Program-made: the position numbers and the translations under genes
The notes under the pieces: model-generated
The model's input: only the letters and a program-made list of their open reading frames with translations
Database searches by the model: none
Told to the model about the DNA's origin: nothing
NCBI GenBank assembly: GCA_032622095.1
Contig: CP136066.1
Span: 53,906,609-53,970,608, forward strand
Origin: Siphonodentalium dalli
Taxonomy: Eukaryota; Mollusca; Scaphopoda; Gadilida; Siphonodentaliidae
Length of the DNA: 64,000 nucleotides
Direction: 5' to 3'
Part shown: positions 27,301 to 39,500 of the stretch, piece after piece
Position numbering within the stretch: the stretch's first letter is position 1
How the letters are laid out: each line of letters begins with the position of its first letter

Positions 27301-30300
27301 TATTCTATATTATATACCATCAGAAAGAGGAAGCTCCAAAACATTGTATTATCAACTTATCCGATGAAATAAACTGTGACCATGTTGTTTTTGTTTCAAG
27401 TTTCAGGGAACACCAAGTCAGTCTCTCAACAAAAACAACATTTTCACAGTTAGCATGATCTAAAGATATCTTAAGATATAGAGTTATTCCCCTTCCATTG
27501 AAAATACATTTTTAGTTTTTATTCTGTTGCATTCTGGGAGGCATAACGGGGGAAATCTTTCTATGATTTCAGCTCTTTTCTATTTCCCTATGGGCACCTT
27601 CTGACACAGATGTTTCAAATGGTGATGAATTATAGTATTTTAATCATATTTTATGGCATAGATTGTTATTAAAACCATATATCAAGGCACTATAACAAAA
27701 TAATTGGTGACTCAAAAATTAAGTGGGCATTTAATCAAACAGAAAAAAGTATTGTTATGTAAAGCTTTCATTGAGGCCTATATAAGTAAGTTGTAACAGG
27801 CTCTGCATGTAGATACTGCCACTTTACACAGAACAGGAAAAGGTAATAATAAAATTGTTTTACAGAAACCCCTTTTATCTGTTTGGGCCATGGACGCTGT
27901 CATTGTAACAATGCATATTATTGGCAGCATTGTATACCACGTATTTATAATGTCGGTGTTTTATGGCCAGCGAGTATAAGACAATAGGTTAATTAGCCAA
28001 AATCTGTATTGTGATGGATTAATTAGTGGCTCGTTGTTCCCAAACAAGGATACAGGGTGTTATGCTTTGATGACATATACTTGTAGTTTGATGACTGTAT
28101 ATCAAAATTAAACATAGTTTCCGGACTTCGTTTAGATATTTATTGCTACTTTCATATTTATTAATAATATTAACTTACTTTACTTGCTCATTTTATCTGT
28201 GTCTGTGGTTAGTTTTTGGCAAACCATTTTGAAATTTGGCAAGAGAAAATGTTGGTCCAGCGTCAGCCCTGATTATTAGCCAATGCACAAAAGTGTTAGC
28301 CAAATGCGTGACTGATTATCTTGCCCAATGACTGAGTGTATCAAATGAACAAACCGGGCCAGGTGCCTGTGACAACACCTGGTATATGCTCAACAATTTA
28401 TAAGATGGTAAAACGACTTTTGGCCAATCATCTTTTTGGTGCTTGAAAATTTGATTGACAAATAATTAATTAATTATATTTAAATCCTGTAACCCGCATC
28501 ACTGCGCACAGTTAAACAGAAGGGGAGATAATACATAAAGAGGACGAACCTGTTCCATGACCTACACCAGCTAATATTGTTTCAAGGTCATTAAGCATCT
28601 GCCGACTTTTGACTTCGATGACATGCGCGCCTTCTCTCTGGCAGGCCAATACGGCGTCGGATGCCGGCAGGGTGGTTCTATTGTATTTCAAACAATGTTG
28701 TCTACCAGCCAGTGTGTATAGCCTGTAGCCAGATGAAACAGCACATTCTGCAAATGATAAATGGCAACTGTCTATATTATTAAAATGGGGCCGGAACCAT
28801 GCAATCCTGAAGTAATGGAGTATATTGTCTGCTTCTATTTATGTGGGACACACTGTGGGAGCGTTATATTATAAAGCTGCATATAGTGTTTGAATCTTTA
28901 GAGAACCCCATTTCTTTACTAAAATGGATTCTCCCATTCAGTTATAAATGTGTACATTGGAACCGTGGATTATTATTTTTTTTTTTTCAGAAAAAAAAAT
29001 AAACAGACTATAATACAAGTACAGAAGGAGTCCTATTTAATGGAGGGAACTGTTTGGTCGTTTGTTAAAATTATTATCTGAACATTACCTGGGGGAACTT
29101 CTTGTTAATGAGTATTCAGTAAAGAACGCATTAACCTCTATAGTGCTGTTAGATCAAAATGACATATACAGTAATGCTCTAAATAATCGACTCCTTAACC
29201 ACAGCAGAATTATGGGTAATTTTTCAGGATTTAGTCGGAAATATGGCTTGTTGCCATTCATTGGAAAGCTCTATGAGAGCTTTCCGATGATTGGCTACAA
29301 GCTATATTTCCGACTAAAGCCTGAAAAATTACCCATAATTCTGCTGTGGTTAAGGAGTCGATTATTTAGAGCATTACTGTAATCTCTGGCCCAAATTAAG
29401 CTTAATGTATGCCCTATCTCCAGCTGATGCATCCAAACGATACTCATCAATCACAACCGTACCGTCCCCGCCAGATATAAATTAGATCCAGCTGATGCAT
29501 CCAAATGATAGTCACCGATCCCAAACGTACCGTCCCGACCAGATAATAATTCCAGCTGATGCATCCAAATGATACTCACCGATCACGAATGTACCGTCCC
29601 CACTAGATAATAGATCCAGCTGATGTGTCCAAACGATACTCACCGATCACGAACGTACCGTCCCCACCAGATAATAGTTCCAGCTGATGCATCCAAACGA
29701 TACTCACCGATCACGAAAGTACCGTCCACACTAGATAATAGATCCAGCTGATGCGTCCAAACGATACTCACCGATCACGAACGTACCGTCCCCACCAGAT
29801 AATAGTTCCAGCTGATGCATCCAAATGATACTCACTGATTACAAATGCACCGTCCCCGCCAAATGATAGATAACATGCCGTGCTGTTGTAGGTGAAAGAC
29901 TTGCACCCATTTGTTCTTGCACATTCTGCACTGCAGATAATCTTTGATCTCGGCGTCATCATTGATATGATGTTCTCGACAGAATCAGGCCCACTTCTTC
30001 TGTTGAAATTCACACTCATGATCCCAGAAATTGCCATTGTTATAGGGAAATTCAAAAGCATAAGAAAAATCTCCAAGTTGGCCATCGTTAGTTTTGGTTC
30101 CATATTATATTCCTTCATTCACTTTGTAGAAAATTGCAACATATATATACAGTAATGCCCTAAGTAATCAACTCCATAACCACAGCAGAATTATGGGTAA
30201 CTTTTCAGGATTTAGTCGGAAATATGGCTTTGTGTTTTTATTTCCGACTAAATCCTGAAAAGTTACCCATACTTCTGCTGTGGTTATGGAGTCGATTACT

Positions 30301-33300
30301 TAGGGCATTACTGTATACTTCCTGATTCTGTATATGCAATTGCTATCCAATTTCCGATGTCCACCTATACTGCCATGACACCAAACTCAGAAAATTGCTG
30401 AATGCAGAAATAAGTGAGGGGCGCACGAAAAGTTCTAACAGAACATTCAATCACTTGTATGTAGAGAATCTCTAAGTCCATGTACGTGTAGGTTAACCTC
30501 CGCACTCAAGAAAATAAAAGTTCATAGTTATCACTATCGATCCCTAACTGATTGATGAAACATAAGCATTAAATCATACACGATTCGTCTGATTGTCGGG
30601 ATATTTGTAGGTTTTTAGAGGTCATCATGAAAAACGGCAAATGGCAACCTCTCACAGGCATGTAAAAGCTCCATATTTAGCTCCACATATGAATGAACAT
30701 CAGTTCCGATAATAGAATATGATCCTAAATACACTGTTACTGTAGTCACATCCCGCCAGGAAATGACTCATATATAACGTGCAATTTGCAATATAGCAGC
30801 ATCCTATCTCAATAGATTTGTGTACTGTATGATATTGAGTGTCCACTCGGTACTATTGAGATAAAATTTGATATGGGCCTTCACACACTGTAAGGGCCGA
30901 TCTAGATTTAAATCGGACATTTTCAATATTTCAAGCATTAATTCAGTGTTATATCAAGAGCTCTATTGACAACTGATCAATAAATGACAATAACACTTAT
31001 ATGTCTCACATTTCAACTCACTTTTGTGACGGTATACTTACACAAAGGTGATGATAATGATCCAGTGTTCTTTGCTTATTGTTTAAAATGTTGAGTGGTG
31101 CTCCAGGTTGTCCCAGATTAGTCCAATTGTGTTTATGGTTTTAGCCGGAAGTAATTCCAACACAATTTTTTTTTACAGTAATAAGTACATAAACCCTTTT
31201 GTCTTAGAGGAATAAAGTAATCATTTTGTGTGCATAAGCCATAATGTAGTGAGATAATTCTTAAATCAGGAAAAATCCCTTCATTTTTCTCTAGTTTTTA
31301 TAAATAATTATATTATATTTTAAAATATGGAATTTACTCATTTCAAGAAATTGAGGCTTCGAAATCAGATAAAATCCCAATAGTGAAGGCATAATTCTTA
31401 ACAAATATATTTTCTCTTCTGTGATCAGAAACGTAAGGTCTACACAATGGAGATGAAGGACTTGTGAATTTGAATTTTTATATACATTCTGAAATCCATA
31501 TATTGATTTTACTAAATTTTCCCTAATTCACCAATTTCTCGTTTGCCATCTGTTTTGACCCATAAATACCAATAATTTGTGTCAGTATGTACATTTGTCT
31601 ATACTAATTTATAACAGTATACTCTATAATTCAACATCAAAACACCAGTTTATGTGTACCCATACCATAATATGGTACACATAGTGTGGACATCTGGCTT
31701 GACCACTCGTCATTCATCCATCTGTCCACAGACACTTTACACATGGTGCGATAACCAAGCCTGGATATAATTTTTTTTTGAGTGTCTGACACAATGACAG
31801 GCACCAAAGATTTGGCGTCTGACATTTGAAAAGTGTGTCTGTCATTTACCTGGTATCAATAACAGCAATTAGTTGTTATCTCCGTCAAAGGTATCTTGCC
31901 TACTGAACTATATGGTATATTATCCCAAGTAGGAGGGGTTAACTCTCTGAGTTGAAAAAAACGTACGAAATTCTATGGTACATATCTTCTGTCATGTTCA
32001 TGACCCGTGTAATCACGTGATTTCTGACACGTAGTGAAGTAATCGCCATATTTTTTTCCCTCCCCACGGGTGCAAAAAGAATCTCTCACAAAGAATACGA
32101 AGCTAAGTTGCAGTTTGTATAGCAAAAACAGTTTTGTTTTTGTTTTATACAAACAACATTATTTCTTTGCTTATAGTTGAAAATTATGTAACAATTCACA
32201 TAAAGATTACGCGGTTTTGTTCCGAATATAAGATCGGAAATGGATGACTCGTTTCGTTTTAACGGACTTTGTCTTCCATAATTTTAATCGGTCAAATGAA
32301 GTAATATCCGTTGTTTATGCGGACAATATAAGAATTTCTGGCCTATTAACGACAGAACATTCGAGGCACCATTGGATATGACTAAAGACTCTGATCGTTT
32401 TCTTTATAACAAATCTATGGCATACAGGTGACGTATAATTTAAGTTACCACGTGCGTTGACGGTGGTTAAAGGTATCACGAAATTAGGTGACTTACTTTC
32501 GAGTTCATTTTTTCGTTTTACGGATTTATTTCGACGTTGACAATCATCGTCTGGTGTAAAACTGAAGACAAAAGCACTGTTTTAACGCTTGTGAAATACG
32601 CTGATAGGATTGTAAAATCCTGAATGTCAATTTGAACCTTTTTAACCAACAATGGAGCTGTTACTGCCTTGGTTGGCACAGGCATGGTAATTTACATAAC
32701 ACAACAGGTGTATTTGTGATTGTTCGTAATCACGTTAATTACTTTCACAGGACTGCTCATCGAGGTAAGAACAGGTTCATGAATCGCCTTCCCCGTAGCT
32801 CCCCTTGACGTCGCTTCCCTCGTTTCGAGGTCCCAAGAATAGAGAACGAAAGTCGATATATAAGGTTCCTCTAATTGGCGTAATTAGCACTCGGAGCGAT
32901 AGTCACACCACACAGGACGCGGGTTGGGGCTACCCATCGAACCCATAGCTCACACGAGTTGCTTCCCCTAGGACACGGACAAACTCGCGGGGAAGGATCC
33001 AGAGAATTTTTTTTGGGGACACCTGTTCTGTATTTGAGTATGTGCCCATATAAATTTGGATGTTAAAATATTCAGTACTGGATACTTTATTGTGCAAATA
33101 AAGGCTCCATATTATAGACTATATATCATCTGCGGGCTGATGATTTGCATTACTAGGACATTTTGTTGAATTGTAGAAAAATTCCTTGAAAATATGGAAG
33201 ATCCAACTGGAATAAATACTATCTACATGGAATTTGGGGACATTTGGGTCTCTATAGTTTGGGCACCCAAACCTGTAACAGGTATCAAAACATCCCTGTA

Positions 33301-36300
33301 TCCTTCTCTGACTTGCCGATATATAGTGTTCCTCTAATTGGCGTAATTAGCACTCGGGGCGATAGTCACACCAAACAGGGCGCGGGTTGGGGCTACCCAT
33401 TGAACCCATTAGTCACATTGGTGTGCTCCCTGGACTATCGAACGGGATGTCAATCTGCTTCTGCGGGTCGACCGTTGGCTGTTGACGTGCCCCGGACGGC
33501 TGTGACCACTGAGCTCTACTAAAACACTCGACACACGCCGTCCATCGCTACAAGTTGTCATCTCGGGGTCAGCGCGGCTGGGGGATACACCCTCAGTGGT
33601 CCCTGACCATGCTCTCCGGTGCCTTATGATCATAGTGTGTGGAAATTTGGGCTAAAATTACTAGTCGAATGGCCATTTTACTTTGTCCCAATTCAAATTA
33701 GGAGATTTTTTTTTCTTCAAATTATTACATTTACGCAATTATTTGGCACCTGAAAGTTTATCCTCCATGCCTTCTGCCCCAGCTGGGCTTGGAATGGGAT
33801 CACAGTTCACAGGCTTGTTTCCTCCTTATTATAAGTCACCACTTCCGGGGGCTTGGCAGACAGATTACTGGCCACATTCTGGCCAACAGCTGCCAGTAAC
33901 TTCGGGTTTGATTTTAAATGAAAACAAAAGATCTTATTCCCTGACGCCATTATAGCAGGAAGCTTGCTTGGGAACTGGTACCTACTAACCTCCCATCGCC
34001 AGTTCGGTCGGTTGGATATCGGGATCGGTCCTGCTGCTGCTCCACCCCGAGATGTACATGCTCTGGACATTCCTCCGGGGTCCCCAATGACCAGACCTCA
34101 CATGCAATTAGAAATGACGCTTGTCGTGGTGTATTGTGCTGTTAACACCCCATCGACGGATGGAGATCAGGATCAGATCGAGCAGTCGCTCCAGCACGAG
34201 GTGAAAGGGCTTTCGACATTCCTTTCGGTCACCTTTACATGCGCTTACGAGGGAGCTCAGTTAGTTGTTCAGTGTTCTCTGATGCAGCCAAGCGCAGGAA
34301 GAAAATTAATGTCGAATTTTTATTAGCAAATAACCTCAGATTGACATGATTTGATAGCATTGTTCTACAATCATTTACAATTTAACAGAACATCAGAGTG
34401 CTTTCCCTTGTTTCGAGGGTTCCAAGGAAGAGATAGAAACCTTTACGACCAGGACACTGTCACTTGTCGATGTATAGAGTTCCCTTCATTGGCGTAATTA
34501 GCACTCAGGATGATAGTCCCACCAAACAGGTCGCGGGTTGGGGCTACCCATCGAACCCATTGGCCGCATTTGGTGGGCTTTCTGGACTATCGACAGGGAC
34601 TCCAAGTCGGATACTATGGGACGACTGTTGGCATACCCTGGGACAGTCAAATGAGGAAATAGGATCCAAGTTGCATGGCTTTTGTTAGCATTTGGGTAAC
34701 AACTTGCCCTGTGATGCCGGTCAATTTGTACCCTGCCTAACGTCGTCAGAGCTGGGTGGTTATGCCATCGGACTGCACACTTGGCGACCTGGGTTCGACC
34801 ATCCTGAGAGGTATTCAACCATTTTACTGTTCTCGGGTTGGGATGTGTTCAACTTCTTACTTTATAAGTTGTTGCTTCTTTCCATGTTCCATCCAGCTCT
34901 TTTGTGGTCACGGGCTTTGCTGGAGAATGTCTATAGTCATTCATATCACTAGATTAGTATATGACTCTCGCCCTTTCATTTTCCTGACTTTTAAGACGTG
35001 CTCTGGACTGGTTCGGGTGCTCGATAGGGTAAATATTTACATCTCGATTTGGGACGCAAGAATCAGAGATAAACAAGCATACATGCTTTATCTCCGACCT
35101 CGCTGTGTTTCCGTAATAGATACGAATGACATATATTTTGTCTTCAGGTTGCTTTCAGTGCTAACTCAACATGGATTTCACTTTTGTTGTCCAGTCATAC
35201 ATAGATGAGTCCATTATCCATGGTTCGACATATGCTCAATTTCAGAACACTGTTGACATGAGGTCTAGTTCAGCACCCCACTCGGGCTTAATGGGCAACA
35301 CGGCGTATTAGCAGCGTGGAAAAGAAGAACGAAATGGCGTCTGTGATATCGGCCTTTGCGTCTAATACGTCATTCTTCTTATGGGCTCGGTTGTCGGTAC
35401 ATAATGGTTTTGTTTTCCCTGATAGTGCTTGATTCGCCTAGTGCTCATTTAACATACTAAGCCAGGTCCTTTGCTGACCTCAGCGATTGCCAATGCAGGA
35501 TAATGTTGCACCTGTGGGGCAGCATATGAATCATGTTGGGCACACTTCATAAAGCCGGATGAAAATTCTTGCCAGATGCTTCTCCTCGTGCGAGATTCAT
35601 TAGCATTGGGTGTCGGATGCCAGATCATATGATCCGCCCTCTCGATTCGCACTTCGGGCGATGGTTGTCTCCGGAACATGGTCCCATTGAAAGGGCACCC
35701 CATCCTTACCAGAAGGGATATCTTGCGCCATCGACTCGTCGGGGACCAGTCAGCAGAGCTCAAACAGTTGGGGCGCGGTGGCCCTTGGTCTGCTTTTCAT
35801 TACATACCTGCCGTCGGTTTCTGCTGGTTTTGGGCTTGTGCCACAATCCTGATGCATCGTTAGTCCAATTTTTGTTTTTGTGGATTTCCACCTTAACGAC
35901 ATTGGAATTTCGGTTCCTGGCTGCCTTTCTGTCATGGATTCAGTAGCCTGTGATTGGTCAGTTGGGTGTAACTGTGTTGGTGGGCATTTCCACATTTGGG
36001 AACGACATGGCTTATTGCATCTTAGTCGGTCATATCTCGAACTCCAGGCTTCAAACTAAGTTTTCTGCTGTGAAACTCCAATTCTGAGCCATGTTCTTCA
36101 TACGGCCTGAGCCTTGCAACGTATGTCTGTGTAATACCCATTCGCTTCCTGGTCAGACTATTGGTCAATGATACCTCCTCCTTATCGACAATGGCATGTC
36201 TCCAAGTAGTTGGTGTCGGGCCCTTTCTTGGGAGCTTGCAGCTGGTTTTTCATCGGGCTCTCATCGTGTACTGGGACACGGCCCAACCCACTCAAGATTT

Positions 36301-36494
36301 GGTTCGGGGGTTGGTTCTATTGTTTTTAAGGGGGGTCTTCGTTATTACTTGCGGCTTTTGCTGCCTGGGTTAGCCTGTTAGGTGCGGTATTAGTATTTAG
36401 CCATCCCTGGGTTTATAATACCCGGCTGGGGATTTCTTGTCAACGGGTATTTTTCTATTTCCATTTCCTTAGAACATGGATGCTTCTCCCCTTT

Positions 36495-36545
<51 letters not shown>

Positions 36546-39500
36546 GTTACCCGTACCTTTCCCGGCAAGTACTCGGCTGATACATTATTAGCCCTAAGTT
36601 CCGATGCGAATGTCGTATCCATCTCCATGTCTTCTGAAGCTATTTATTTACTTGCAGGGGTCTTAAACTCTTAAGTGGCCACTTTTTGTTCGTTTGAGCT
36701 TGCTGACAGGTATTAGTTTTAGGATGGAATATTACATTGGCTTATGGTCCTATTGTGCATGTGTGTATATATATATATATGTATATACATATATATCTAT
36801 ATGTCTGTGCATACATATGTATATATTGTAGGTTATCAGGTCAATCCAGTTCTTTGATTCAGATGCATAGCGGTGTTTTTGTTTCCTCGTGGCCTCCACT
36901 TGTTAGAAAATTCTATGCTTTACCATATAGTTCAGTGGGCAAGATACCTTTGACGGAGATACAATATTTTCCTAAATAAGTAAAATATATATCTCCTAGA
37001 AGTATCTTGCCCACTGAACGCTGAGCTCCCTCCCAGGGTTTTGCACCCACCCCGCTCACGAGGAATGTCCTACTGGGGATAAAAAATATGGCGATTACTT
37101 CACTACGTGTCAGAAATCACGTGATTACACGGGTCATGAACATGACAGAAGATATGTACCATAGAATTTCGTACGTTTTTTTCAACTCGGAGAGTTAACC
37201 CCTCCTACTTGGGATAATATACCATATAGTTCAGTGGGCAAGATACTTCTAGGAGATATATATTTTACTTATTTAGGAAAATATTGTTTTTAGCCCATTC
37301 CAATGCACAAATTAGATTCATTGGTGTACCATGTTATGAATTATGGTGTTTTACATCACTTTTAGCTGAAGCTCATATTAAAATCCGACAAATAACAGAA
37401 TGTAAACACTGATATGTCGTGTGTTCGTCGACCATTGCATGTGACCCGTAATTTCATGAATCCCCCTGTGAGTTCCCTGTGCGCACGGCAAGGTAATCAC
37501 ATGCGTTCACATTGAGTGTACAATTCAGGTTGCCCTGATACAATTCAAGTTGAGGGGAACTAAAATCTGCACATGCGTGTAGTTTTTACAAATTACCAAC
37601 TCCAATTTGTTACACATGCGTACTGTTAACATCCTGGTACAGTAATGCGAGTTGCAGAATCAGTTTGCCATGCACGAACTGCACGCAGTCATGTGATATG
37701 TTAGCTCCTCCTGCTTCGGCCATTTAACCACGTTTTGTCAACATGTTTTCCGACTGGATTTTTGGATTAAATTATTACGGAATTATACACACGTTCTGGT
37801 AGGTGTCAGAGCTAATATATATTGCAATATTGTTTACATTAATGACTGTGTTAGTTGATTCTTAAAATTAAGTGTATTTAAAAAAATTAGATAGTCGTCT
37901 AAGCTGATAGAAGACCCGCGCTACGACCTGTATGGCGTAAGCCATAATTACCAGGTCGTTCTATGACAATCATCAGTCGCGGACAATTTAGGTTAGAGGT
38001 TGCATTAAAATTACATTTATAGGTCCTGTATACGGAACGGATCATTAACATGTTTTCGGTAAAACGCGTTGTATTGGTGGGGGGATTTGATATTTAGTGC
38101 ACAGTAGTGGTAATTGAATGTCTTTGCCGCGGATAATACATCTACTTGTTGTTTTCCCCTTAATTATATATTTTTTGTGAAGATAATGGGCGCCGGACAA
38201 ACTGACGGACGATAATAAGGCGGCGCCGGTCATCGGTGTATTTGCCTCGGTCAATGACCATGTCCGACCTCTTATATCCAGGCTTGGCGATAACTCAATC
38301 ACTTTCTATCCGATTGGAACCAAATTTTGAATATGAGTTTTTCAGTCCAATATATTGATTGAGTTAGAATATGAGTTTGAACCAATTTTTTTTTATGAGT
38401 TATGGCACTTTTAAAAATAAACATATTTTTAAAATTATTTTTGATTTTTTTTTCATTTAGTTCCTTACTCAATTTAACAAAAAAAAAAAAAAAACAACAA
38501 AAAATAATTTCTTCCATGAAATTACTGAGACTTATTTAAACATCTTGGGAACCACTGTGTTGATAAATCTGACATATGGTGTGAAATGGCCTAGGATGGT
38601 AGGTATTCCATTATTCCAAATGTGACTGACCTGTCAAAACGACCAGATCTAGTGTACTCCATAACATTCCCCCTCCTCCATACCCTTCCACTCCTCTTGT
38701 CCTCTCCCAAATTATAGTTACCGGTATCTCTCATGCATTGACTATAATAAGCATATTAATGTAACTTGAGTTAATTACCTGACCACATGTTATGTCAGAT
38801 TTGATCTTATCAGACATATTTTAATAAACAAAGTTCCACAGAACAATGCCCTCTTTATGTTTAAGGGTGTTTTGTTAACCACCAACTATATTATTTTATA
38901 TCCCACATGGCAATTTGCAACATCATGTTCGATGTTATATATTGTTATATTAACCCTTTTCAGTACACTTTATAATTCAACATCAAGACTCTAGATTATG
39001 ATTCCGATCATAGCAATTTACTATCGCAAAGGGATGGGTCTGCTGATCGTGATCGGCTTCTCATTCTTGTTTATCTAAACCCCCATCCAATTTAGCACAG
39101 ACATGCGAGTATTAACCCTTTGAGTGCCAGGTCCGATTTTTGTATCGACCCATATACCCTGTGCCAATGCATTCTCTTATATATGCGAGTCGACCATAGG
39201 TCGCCTCGCATATATAAGAGAATGCATTGGCCTAACAATTTTTTTTTTTTTTTTTTTTTTTTTATACAATTTTTTACAAATTAAAAAATTTATTCTTATA
39301 TTCTTTAACAGACTTATTTTGTAGGTTTAGGGCCGATGAGATCGGCCCCTGGCACTCAAAGGGTTAATAACATGCATGTACATGTACTTTGGCACAACAT
39401 CTTTTCATACCCCCCACTCTCAAAGATAATGGGCGTATACTGGATTGACCTCGTCCGTCTGACATGTCATTTATCCATTCGTTTTTCCATCCTCCATCTG

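Larger units (their letters stand above)
31877..37287. mobile_element. DIRS-like element 2, non-autonomous or decayed, ~5.4 kb
   Basis: Inverted terminal repeats at about 31890-32060 and 37080-37247 share GGTATATTATCCCAAGTAGG, GAAATTCTATGGTACATATC and TAATCACGTGATTTCTGACA. An internal block at 36922-37020 is complementary to the left end in its first half and the right end in its second half, the same layout as element 1. The interior is GC-richer and has scattered short open frames, but no reverse transcriptase, RNase H, methyltransferase or recombinase motif was recognised. It sits in the last MED24 intron upstream of the lectin gene. Confidence 0.82.

Noticed and set aside
29062-29382. 106-codon frame, and similar SNALNNRLLNHSRIMGNFSG frames at 17.5, 46.5 and 60.8 kb
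   Set aside because: Translation of the TACAGT foldback element arms; the atos exon shares only part of one such frame.
33244-36373. Open frames of 60-150 codons inside DIRS-like element 2
   Set aside because: No reverse transcriptase (no YxDD-type block), recombinase or methylase motif was seen; frames overlap one another without a consistent coding strand.
38045-38517. Minus-strand frames with GAALLSSVSLSGAHYL and poly-Phe stretches
   Set aside because: No recognised domain, no splice continuity, and low-complexity T/A runs explain the second frame.
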